A stretch of 5,979 bases of DNA from Nitrososphaerota archaeon. GTDB taxonomy: Archaea > Thermoproteota > Bathyarchaeia > Bathyarchaeales > Bathycorpusculaceae. Both the position numbers and the translations under genes were made by a program. The notes under the pieces are model-generated. The model ran no database searches. It was not told the origin of the DNA and saw only the letters and a list, made by a program, of their open reading frames with translations. Below are positions 1 through 5,337 of the stretch, one piece after another. The stretch is taken from assembly GCA_031260365.1 (NCBI GenBank), contig JAIRJY010000153.1, forward strand, positions 1-5,979, in the 5' to 3' direction. How positions within the stretch are numbered: the first letter of the stretch is position 1; every line of letters starts with the position of its first letter.

Positions 1-72
1 GTGATATAAACATACAGAACACCACAACCACTTCAACAAACCTAACGTAAGCAACTCTTAAATTACACTATT

Positions 73-80
73 CTTATTTT
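73..80 (+). promoter_or_regulatory. Possible TATA box for the CBS/zinc-ribbon gene
   Basis: The sequence CTTATTTT lies about 46 bases before the ATG at 123. With usual archaeal spacing, transcription would start near 103 and give a leader of about 20 bases. That leader would contain GTGAT (113-117), which matches part of the archaeal Shine-Dalgarno sequence and sits 5 bases before the ATG. The TATA match is weak. A second TATA-like stretch, CTATAAAG near 106-112, would instead suit the internal ATG at 150. Confidence 0.3.
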
Positions 81-122
81 GAATACACAAAACACGTTAC
101 TTCAACTATAAAGTGATGCATA

Positions 123-701
123 ATGTCAGAAATTGGGTTAAGAGGAAAAATGCTAGTTAAAGACATAATGAGCAGCCCAGTAGTAACTGCTGATGAGACA
201 GAAACAGTAAACAACATTGCTACTAAAATGAGCAAAGAAAAACTGGGAGCAGTAATCATCACCAATAGAGAAAAAAAATCCATAGGAATCATTACTGAAA
301 GAGATCTAGTCGTCAGAGTTATTGCAAAAAACGCCAAACCAGACCAAGTAAAAGCAAAAGAAATCATGACTACACCGCTTATATCAATTGATCCTAACAC
401 CGCCATAAATGACGCAGCAAGAAAAATGAGCCGGTTAAACATAAGACGATTAGGTGTCATCTACAAAGACGACATTATTGGCATAGTTTCAGATAAAGAC
501 TTACTAGGTGTTATGCCAGAACTTATTGAAATAATACAAGAACACACACGCATCGAAAATTCAAAAATCACAGAAGAACCTGAAGAAACACCACAATCAG
601 GTTATTGCGACCAATGTGAAGCGTACTCAGAAAGTCTCAAAGAATGCAATGGTCAAAACATCTGCGTCGAATGTCGCATAGAACTAGAACAAGAAGAATA
701 G
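123..701 (+). CDS. Tandem CBS-domain protein with C-terminal zinc ribbon
   Basis: A 192-residue soluble protein made of two CBS domains (about residues 10-67 and 77-131), which together form a Bateman module that commonly binds adenine nucleotides. Each domain ends with the expected (S/T)xxD phosphate-contact motif: TERD at 58-61 and SDKD at 123-126. After an acidic linker (about 145-158), two CxxC pairs (Cys162/165 and Cys181/184) form a small zinc-ribbon or rubredoxin-like knuckle; Cys175 lies between them. The same architecture is known in archaea, for example Thermoplasma Ta0289, where the ribbon binds metal. The role is probably sensory or regulatory, but no partner is encoded beside it: the next gene has its own promoter. 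The ATG at 123 is preferred because GTGAT lies 5 bases upstream. The ATG at 150 follows GAGG by only 4 bases, yet starts right at the first CBS domain, so it remains possible. The family is clear; the cellular job is unknown. Confidence 0.9.
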   Translation: MSEIGLRGKMLVKDIMSSPVVTADETETVNNIATKMSKEKLGAVIITNREKKSIGIITERDLVVRVIAKNAKPDQVKAKEIMTTPLISIDPNTAINDAARKMSRLNIRRLGVIYKDDIIGIVSDKDLLGVMPELIEIIQEHTRIENSKITEEPEETPQSGYCDQCEAYSESLKECNGQNICVECRIELEQEE

Positions 702-736
702 CAACTTTACACCCTCTACTTTGCACTAAACTCTTA

Positions 737-744
737 TTTATATA
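737..744 (+). promoter_or_regulatory. TATA box of pyrC
   Basis: TTTATATA is a near-ideal archaeal TATA box, in the 76-base gap after the CBS gene. Normal spacing puts the transcription start near 766-768, only about 10 bases before the TTG start of the dihydroorotase gene at 778. The mRNA would therefore have almost no leader, consistent with the absence of any Shine-Dalgarno-like sequence there. Confidence 0.6.
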
Positions 745-777
745 TCCACTTACTCAATACTACGCTGTGTTGTTTCC

Positions 778-2124
778 TTGATTGTTGATTTGGTCTTACA
801 TAATGCTAAAGCTTACATAAAAGGCGAAATTCTTGAATGCAGCATAGCTATTGAAGAAGGAAAATACATTAAAATTGGTAAACAACCACAAATGCCTAAT
901 GCAGATCAAAAAATTGATTTGCACGGGCTACTTGTCCTACCAGGCTTAATAGATGAACATGTCCATCTTAGAGACGAAGAAAAAACATACAAAGAAGATT
1001 TCATTTCAGGCACATCATCAGCTGCAGCAGGAGGCTTTACCACAGTGTTAGATATGCCAAACAATCAACCTATAACCAACAGTGTAAAAACATTTAAAAA
1101 TCGTTTAGAAATAGCAAAAAGACGAACCCTTGTCAATATAGGCTTATACTCAGAATTTCCTGAAAATCTAACAACACTAACAAAAATCAGTTACGAAGGC
1201 GCAATTGGGTTCAAACTATTTATGGGCAATCAAATAGGCGGTTTAAATATTGATGACGATCAAGCTTTGAAAAATGGCTTCAAAGCTGCTGGAGAAGCAA
1301 ACACCGTTGTTGCAATTCATGCTGAAGACAAAAATCAGATTACATTAAACGAGCATCAATTCAAAAAAAACAAACGCAACGGAGTTAAAGATTATCTTCT
1401 TGCTCACACAGAACAAACAGAGGTACAAGCTATAGAAAGAGCCATTAGAACAAGCGAAGGATCAAATGCATGTTTACATTTTTGTCATATCACTAGCAAG
1501 CAAGGGCTGGAAACAATTAAAGAGGCAAAAAAAGCAGGCAAAAATGTTACCTGTGAAGCAACACCCAATCATTTATTGTTAACATCAGCAGACACCGCAC
1601 GTTTAGGCATGATAGCTATTATAGCACCACCACTACGAGCTAAACTACATCAAGATGCATTACTAAAAGGTGTAATCCAAGGAGATATTGACACGATAGG
1701 TTCAGACCATGCTCCACATACAATCGAGGAAAAAACTGTAGATAGTGTCTGGGACGTTAAAGTTGGTACACCTGGACTAGAAACTACTTTACCCTTGATG
1801 CTAACACTAGTTAAAAAGAAAATAGTAACTTTTCAAAAACTTGTGGAAGTATTTGCAGAAAAACCTGCAGAAATTTACAGTTTAACCAATAAAGGCAAAC
1901 TTGAAAAAGGAAAAGATGCCGATTTAACAATTATAGACTACAAGCGGCATTGGACAATCGCTGCTTCAAAGTTCAAATCTAAAGCCAAATTTTCACCTTA
2001 CAATAATTGGGAAGTAATTGGTAAACCCGTTAAAACTTTCGTAAACGGCATTTTAATCATGGACGAAAACGAAATTGTTGCCAACCCAGGTAGCGGAAGA
2101 ATCATACAAAAAACAACTCAATAA
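778..2124 (+). CDS. pyrC: Dihydroorotase (class I-like, lysine-bridged metal centre)
   Basis: A 448-residue cytosolic amidohydrolase of usual family length that interconverts N-carbamoyl-L-aspartate and L-dihydroorotate, the third step of de novo pyrimidine synthesis. The metal site is complete: HVHLR at 61-65 (His61 and His63 as ligands, Arg65 for the substrate carboxylate), Lys146 in GFKLFMG, His181 in HAED, His237 in CHITS and Asp310 in GSDHAPH. Asn95 in MPNN is a further substrate contact. Lys146 sits where carbamylated-lysine members such as the human CAD domain and hydantoinases bridge two zinc ions; Aquifex-type bacterial enzymes use aspartate. The stretch after HVHLR reads DEEKTYKEDF where DPG is more common, but the KEDF motif favours dihydroorotase over allantoinase. 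The C-terminus has the usual KGKDADLTIID strand of the composite beta domain. The start is TTG: there is no in-frame ATG upstream before a stop at 727, and the next methionine is residue 39, inside the fold. The reductase gene follows after 61 bases and may be cotranscribed. Confidence 0.93.
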   Translation: MIVDLVLHNAKAYIKGEILECSIAIEEGKYIKIGKQPQMPNADQKIDLHGLLVLPGLIDEHVHLRDEEKTYKEDFISGTSSAAAGGFTTVLDMPNNQPITNSVKTFKNRLEIAKRRTLVNIGLYSEFPENLTTLTKISYEGAIGFKLFMGNQIGGLNIDDDQALKNGFKAAGEANTVVAIHAEDKNQITLNEHQFKKNKRNGVKDYLLAHTEQTEVQAIERAIRTSEGSNACLHFCHITSKQGLETIKEAKKAGKNVTCEATPNHLLLTSADTARLGMIAIIAPPLRAKLHQDALLKGVIQGDIDTIGSDHAPHTIEEKTVDSVWDVKVGTPGLETTLPLMLTLVKKKIVTFQKLVEVFAEKPAEIYSLTNKGKLEKGKDADLTIIDYKRHWTIAASKFKSKAKFSPYNNWEVIGKPVKTFVNGILIMDENEIVANPGSGRIIQKTTQ

Positions 2125-2173
2125 AACATTATCAAGAATTTACTCAGAACCTACAGTCTAACATATTAAATCA

Positions 2174-2178
2174 GAGGT
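2174..2178 (+). promoter_or_regulatory. Ribosome binding site fixing the TTG start of arfC
   Basis: GAGGT matches the core of the archaeal Shine-Dalgarno sequence and ends 7 bases before TTG at 2186. No ATG occurs at the start of this reading frame before the conserved N-terminal strand, so this site supports TTG as the true start. Confidence 0.65.
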
Positions 2179-2185
2179 CAAAAAT

Positions 2186-2869
2186 TTGGAAAATATACAT
2201 GTCATAGTCGGAGGCTTCATGAGTACCGATGGAAAAATAGCCCCCGGTAACCATAAAGGTCGCGAATTTTCCCAATACATGAAACCCCAACACGAACAAA
2301 TATTACATGAAATACGAGCAAGCGTTGACGCAATAATAATCGGAGTCAACACGGTACTAGCTGATAACCCAAGCCTTACTGTAAGAAAAACCAAAGGCAA
2401 AAACCCTATAAGAGTAATACTAGACAGCAAAGCCCAAACCCCCATAACCTCAAAAATTCTTAACACCAAAAACGCTTCAACAATAATTGCCGTTACCAAA
2501 GATGCCCCTAAAAACAGAGTTGAAAAAATCAAAAACAAAAACGTGGACATAATATATTCTTCAAACCCAAAAAAAGTTGAACTAAAAGAAGTAATGACCG
2601 AACTATCAAAACGTGGCATTAAACGAGTACTAGTTGAAGGCGGGGGAGAAACACGTTGGAGTTTTTTTGAACAAAAACTCGTAAATGAATTATTTGTTTG
2701 GATTATGCCCACTATATGGGGTGGTAGAGATGCCCCTACACTAGTCGAAGGCACAGGTTTTCTAAAAGCAAAAGACGCTGTTAATCTAGAATTTAAGAGC
2801 ATAAAACAAGTTGAAGAAATACTGATTGTATGGTTTGATGTCAAACCACATATACCTCTTCTTCTTTAG
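2186..2869 (+). CDS. arfC: 2,5-diamino-6-ribosylamino-4(3H)-pyrimidinone 5'-phosphate reductase
   Basis: A 227-residue stand-alone member of the RibD C-terminal (RIB7-type) reductase family. It uses NADPH to reduce the ribosyl side chain of the diaminopyrimidine intermediate to the ribityl form in archaeal riboflavin synthesis, where reduction precedes deamination. Visible motifs are the N-terminal MSTDGKIA (12-19; family form SxDGKIA), GVNTVLADNPSLTVR (53-67) for nucleotide and substrate binding, PIRVILDS (74-81), and the glycine-rich VEGGG (150-154), which contacts the cofactor phosphate. A conserved-type proline lies at 175. Length is typical, and the bacterial deaminase half is absent, as expected in archaea. 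Translation starts at TTG with a good Shine-Dalgarno match. The gene lies 61 bases after pyrC with no convincing TATA box between, so a two-gene transcript is likely although the pathways differ. The symbol follows archaeal usage; family assignment is firm, and the exact substrate is inferred from family. Confidence 0.9.
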   Translation: MENIHVIVGGFMSTDGKIAPGNHKGREFSQYMKPQHEQILHEIRASVDAIIIGVNTVLADNPSLTVRKTKGKNPIRVILDSKAQTPITSKILNTKNASTIIAVTKDAPKNRVEKIKNKNVDIIYSSNPKKVELKEVMTELSKRGIKRVLVEGGGETRWSFFEQKLVNELFVWIMPTIWGGRDAPTLVEGTGFLKAKDAVNLEFKSIKQVEEILIVWFDVKPHIPLLL

Positions 2870-2969
2870 AAATAAAATTTTAAAACAAATAATTTACAGA
2901 TACCCTCACATGTGCCGGCAAGAAAAAACGCCCACAAGTCACATCTATAAAAACAACAACCTACAGTAC

Positions 2970-3006
2970 AACCAGAACCCTATTAAAAAGAGTGATGACT
3001 CTGGTT
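2970..3006. repeat. Imperfect nested inverted repeat in the convergent gap
   Basis: AACCAGA at 2970-2976 is the exact reverse complement of TCTGGTT at 3000-3006. The right arm shares bases 3000-3002 with the inner AGAGT/ACTCT hairpin, so the two foldings exclude each other. It lies between the 3' ends of convergent genes, so a termination or 3'-end role is more likely than an operator. Confidence 0.4.
2985..3002. terminator. Possible bidirectional terminator hairpin
   Basis: AGAGT (2989-2993) pairs with ACTCT (2998-3002) around a four-base loop. Read on the minus strand, about 55 bases after the TrpD-like gene's stop, the stem runs straight into a T run (2988-2985). Read on the + strand, after arfC, it is followed by a T-rich stretch (3005-3023). 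Archaeal termination depends mainly on T tracts, so the T runs may matter more than the short 5-bp stem. The evidence is positional and structural only. Confidence 0.4.
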
Positions 3007-3057
3007 TGTCTAGTTTAATTTTTGCAAAATTTAGGTTTATTCAACTTTTGCTGATGA

Positions 3058-4206
3058 CTAAACAGATTCTTTACCGCCATTCTCAAAGTAACTTAAACCC
3101 TTACATTGATTATTATTGGAAAACTGTGCTAACTGTTCAAACTTTGCAAACGCCCGCCCATCAGCTACAACTTGCTTAGCAAGTTCATACCCATCACACA
3201 AATCTCGACACACCTCTGCCAAAACAAGTATCGATGCAGCGTTCAACAAAATAATATCCCGACACGAACCCACATCTTTACCAGATAAAACTCGTTTTAC
3301 GACTTCCGCGTTCGCCTTATGACTCTTTTTTGCAACAAGCTCACTTAACTTTCCCCTCTTTACACCCACATCTTCAGGATAAACATCAAAAGTTTCAACA
3401 TCACCATTTGTTTTCAGTTCGGATACCACATTTCTACCCAGAGTAGAAAACTCGTCAATTCTCACGCGCTCTGTCTCACCATATCCAAGAACAACAAACG
3501 CTCGCTCATAACCACATGCACCTAAAACGTTTGCAACTAACTCTGTAAATGGTTCACTAACGCCTCTTACTTGTCGCTTAAGCGAAAACGGATTTAAAGC
3601 CGTTGCAATAACAAGCCTCAATGAATAAAGAAGAGGCAACAATTGCTTTGTAGATGATCTTAAACCTACACCAATTAACGCATGCATCCAAGGATATACA
3701 CCCTCAGAAGCCCAAATAACCGTTCCAATTCTGTTTACACATTCTTCTACTTCACTTGGAGAAAGATGTACTCTAACACCTAAAGCTTCCACTACATCAA
3801 TACAACCTGTTTTTGAAGAAAAAGATTTTGAACCACTTTTCACAGCATAAGCCCCCGCAGATGCAGCTGTTATAATTGCAGGCGTTGTAATGTTTATAGT
3901 GTGTAACGTGTCACCACCTGTTCCACCTGCTGTAACTACGGGTTTATTGACTTTAAATTGAAAATCAACAGTTTTTGTTTGCTCCATAGCCTTAGCAGTT
4001 CCAATTAACTCTTCAATACATGGATTTTTTATTGTTAAAGCACCAAAAAACGCTGTCGTTAACACAAAATTATCTTGTTCGCCATTTGATAGAGCAGTAA
4101 AAATCCTGTACGCCGCTGTTTGCGCTTCCTGTTGAGTCAAGTTTTCATTGAGAGAAAGTTTTCTGAAAACTTCACCCATTATTTCATGTTTTTTTGTTGT
4201 TTTCAT
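3058..4206 (-). CDS. Divergent anthranilate phosphoribosyltransferase-like protein (TrpD family)
   Basis: A 382-residue protein with the type IV phosphoribosyltransferase fold of TrpD: a helical N-terminal region (about 10-75), then the alpha/beta domain. The diphosphate loop GGTGGD (94-99), the following NITTP (105-109), the metal-binding DE pair (Asp251, Glu252 in RIDEFS) and LLNAA (320-324) are all present, so a phosphoribosyl-diphosphate-dependent reaction is likely. The acceptor site is changed: the usual KHGN reads KSGS (123-126), the HPAM motif reads YPWM (171-174), and the usual GxRTxFNxLGPLxNP stretch is much altered, with only LNP kept (204-206). True TrpD makes phosphoribosyl anthranilate for tryptophan; no other trp gene is here. 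The upstream membrane-protein gene overlaps it, suggesting a shared transcript. The start is uncertain: ATG 4206 is used (weak GGCGA upstream), TTG 4218 would add four residues, and ATG 4179, four bases after the upstream stop, best matches family length. Fold is firm; function is open. Confidence 0.8.
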   Translation of the reverse strand: MKTTKKHEIMGEVFRKLSLNENLTQQEAQTAAYRIFTALSNGEQDNFVLTTAFFGALTIKNPCIEELIGTAKAMEQTKTVDFQFKVNKPVVTAGGTGGDTLHTINITTPAIITAASAGAYAVKSGSKSFSSKTGCIDVVEALGVRVHLSPSEVEECVNRIGTVIWASEGVYPWMHALIGVGLRSSTKQLLPLLYSLRLVIATALNPFSLKRQVRGVSEPFTELVANVLGACGYERAFVVLGYGETERVRIDEFSTLGRNVVSELKTNGDVETFDVYPEDVGVKRGKLSELVAKKSHKANAEVVKRVLSGKDVGSCRDIILLNAASILVLAEVCRDLCDGYELAKQVVADGRAFAKFEQLAQFSNNNQCKGLSYFENGGKESV

Positions 4207-4774
4207 TTTCTTCGCCAAGATAAAGGATTTTGGAACGCTTTAACGCTTTAACTAACGTGTAAGATAGAAACGTTGAAGGTAAAAGTTGTAGTACAATATA
4301 CACAGGTAATGCAGCAAAATAAACAGAAAAAGGCAAACCAAGTACTGTTACCATTACAAAATACACAAGCGGTATGTCAAGTAACGCACAAACAAAACTC
4401 ATAAACAAAAGCTTGATACTAGTCCTTGTGTTTGGACGCATTTTAGAAAATCCTACAGCTACCACACCTACTGATAAGGCAAAAAGCAGATTTACAAATG
4501 GCCAAAGCCAAGACAACGCAGGATTTGTTATTGTGATAAGCCCAATCATTGCTTGAACTTCAGTTGTTAGAATTGCGCCCCAAAAACCAAACAATAACGC
4601 AGAAACAAGTATCCACGTATAGGTGTTTACAAAACCTAGCAGTTGCAGAGTACCGTGCGTGATTACTAAATCTACCCTTTCAGCTATGATAGCTACAACG
4701 CCTGCTACAACTCCAAGCATCAAAGCAGCAGAAAATTTATTTGTCCGCTTCAAAAAAATGTTAGAATAATTCAA
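4184..4774 (-). CDS. ECF-type transporter S-component-like membrane protein
   Basis: A 196-residue integral membrane protein with five or six hydrophobic segments (about residues 15-33, 51-69, 86-110, 120-145, 150-177) and a short charged C-terminal tail. Size, segment count and the late pattern of a proline-containing helix followed by a basic LVKALKRS end resemble S components of energy-coupling-factor importers, which bind a vitamin or base-like substrate and work with a shared EcfT/EcfA module; none is encoded here. No substrate motif is recognised. The start is set at TTG 4774 because a TATA box at 4825-4832 predicts transcription from about 4802 and GGTG lies 8 bases upstream. An earlier in-frame TTG at 4846 would lie upstream of that transcription start and would add 24 residues unlike an S component. 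The 3' end overlaps the TrpD-like gene, so the two are probably cotranscribed. The membrane nature is firm; the ECF assignment is moderate. Confidence 0.62.
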   Translation of the reverse strand: MNYSNIFLKRTNKFSAALMLGVVAGVVAIIAERVDLVITHGTLQLLGFVNTYTWILVSALLFGFWGAILTTEVQAMIGLITITNPALSWLWPFVNLLFALSVGVVAVGFSKMRPNTRTSIKLLFMSFVCALLDIPLVYFVMVTVLGLPFSVYFAALPVYIVLQLLPSTFLSYTLVKALKRSKILYLGEENENNKKT

Positions 4775-4782
4775 GCATAACA

Positions 4783-4786
4783 CACC
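4783..4786 (-). promoter_or_regulatory. Ribosome binding site for the S-component-like gene
   Basis: GGTG on the minus strand, 8 bases before TTG 4774, matches the archaeal Shine-Dalgarno core. It supports the shorter start for the membrane protein. Confidence 0.45.
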
Positions 4787-4824
4787 AATATTGTATTTGA
4801 GTACAAACCCAAAAATGCGTACAC

Positions 4825-4832
4825 TTTTATAA
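4825..4832 (-). promoter_or_regulatory. TATA box of the membrane protein/TrpD-like operon
   Basis: TTATAAAA on the minus strand (in the context GCTTATAAAAGT) is a good archaeal TATA box. Usual spacing predicts transcription from about 4802 and a leader of roughly 28 bases to TTG 4774. No other promoter is evident before the overlapping TrpD-like gene, so this probably drives both. Confidence 0.5.
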
Positions 4833-4910
4833 GCATTATTACACAAAAAAGAAGACCCGCCACTTCACTTCCCCAAAACTTAACACAAAACCTCATAGCC
4901 AACTAAGTTT

Positions 4911-4924
4911 AAAAAAACAAAAAA
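4911..4924 (-). terminator. T-tract terminator candidate
   Basis: On the minus strand six T, one G and seven T form a tract of the kind that stops archaeal RNA polymerase. It lies about 75-85 bases after the start predicted from the TATA-like box at 5018-5025 and so could end a short transcript, or act as a backup terminator for rpoK. Confidence 0.35.
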
Positions 4925-5017
4925 TACAAACTCTACAACATACTTTTCCGTTAAAACTCAACAGAACAAGACAAAAATCGATAAACGTAACTTTTTATTC
5001 GTACCCATCAAACTATA

Positions 5018-5025
5018 GATATAAA
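5018..5025 (-). promoter_or_regulatory. Orphan TATA-like box
   Basis: TTTATATC on the minus strand is close to the archaeal TATA consensus. It predicts transcription from about 4995, where no gene starts nearby. In such AT-rich DNA this may be chance. Confidence 0.3.
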
Positions 5026-5072
5026 CAAAAAATCACGAAAGCACACCTAAACCCAAAAATTCTTAAAATAGC

Positions 5073-5083
5073 AAAAGAAAAAA
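5073..5083 (-). terminator. T-tract terminator after rpoK
   Basis: Eight bases after the rpoK stop codon the minus strand reads six T, one C and four T. Archaeal polymerase often terminates at such tracts without a hairpin. Its position at the end of the thermosome-rpoK unit supports the call. Confidence 0.45.
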
Positions 5084-5090
5084 CTAGAAG

Positions 5091-5336
5091 TTATAGCAAC
5101 CATTTAAGAGGTATATCTTGAAAGGTTAAATCTGGTAATGTACGTCGGATAGTAATCGGCAAAACCGCTATATCCATCTCTTTTAATGCAATATCAATCG
5201 GGTTAGAAACTGCCTCGTCAGCGTTAACAAGAATCGGCGCACCCATACTAATTTGCAAAGCCCTTGCACCAACAATTCTAGCTTTTTCGAAACGAGTTAC
5301 TTTTGGCGGTCCTACAATCACTTTATCGTTAGACAT
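5091..5336 (-). CDS. rpoK: DNA-directed RNA polymerase subunit K (Rpb6/omega homologue)
   Basis: An 81-residue protein matching archaeal RpoK, a small core polymerase subunit that helps fold and hold the largest subunit. It shows the family signature [20 protein letters not shown] (9-28) continuing into ISMGAP, then the C-terminal [11 protein letters not shown] (59-69) and a short IPLKWLL end. Nothing essential appears missing. The ATG at 5336 is chosen because it begins the conserved region and has GGAGA 8 bases upstream; the frame is open further upstream, but that part overlaps the chaperonin gene and has no polymerase-like residues. Only one base separates it from the thermosome stop codon, so the two are almost certainly cotranscribed and probably translationally coupled. 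A T tract follows the gene. Confidence 0.95.
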   Translation of the reverse strand: MSNDKVIVGPPKVTRFEKARIVGARALQISMGAPILVNADEAVSNPIDIALKEMDIAVLPITIRRTLPDLTFQDIPLKWLL

Positions 5337-5337
5337 T

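Larger units (their letters stand above)
4775..5090 (-). other. Intergenic region between rpoK and the S-component-like gene
   Basis: About 316 bases without a supported gene. In the minus-strand direction it holds, in order, a T tract after rpoK (5083-5073), a TATA-like box (5025-5018), a second T tract (4924-4911) and the TATA box of the next operon (4832-4825). The + strand is extremely poor in G here: I count 6 G against 32 C in 4861-4980. No tRNA, known riboswitch or convincing small protein was found. Confidence 0.6.

Noticed and set aside
1..72. Possible remnant of an upstream gene or RNA at the window start
   Set aside because: The stretch is low in G and A/C-rich with no reading frame, hairpin or known motif; it looks like ordinary intergenic DNA.
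74..460. Long minus-strand reading frame opposite the CBS gene
   Set aside because: It lies antisense to a well-supported gene, resembles no family I know, and its hydrophobic look follows from reading the reverse strand of a lysine- and isoleucine-rich gene.
2158..2844. Minus-strand frame of 228 residues opposite arfC
   Set aside because: It is the antisense shadow of a reductase with clear family motifs; its serine- and leucine-rich composition is typical of such shadows.
2992..3057. Possible C/D box guide RNA (GTGATGA at 2992-2998, CTGATGA at 3051-3057)
   Set aside because: The boxes are about 52 bases apart, far more than a normal guide spacing, the D' and C' elements would overlap, and no final CTGA box follows.
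2826..3179. Plus-strand frame running from the end of arfC into the TrpD-like gene
   Set aside because: It overlaps two real genes, has no recognisable domain and lacks a convincing ribosome site.
4771..4896. A 41-codon minus-strand frame upstream of the membrane protein
   Set aside because: It has no ribosome site, starts upstream of the likely TATA box and overlaps the next gene's start; it looks like chance.
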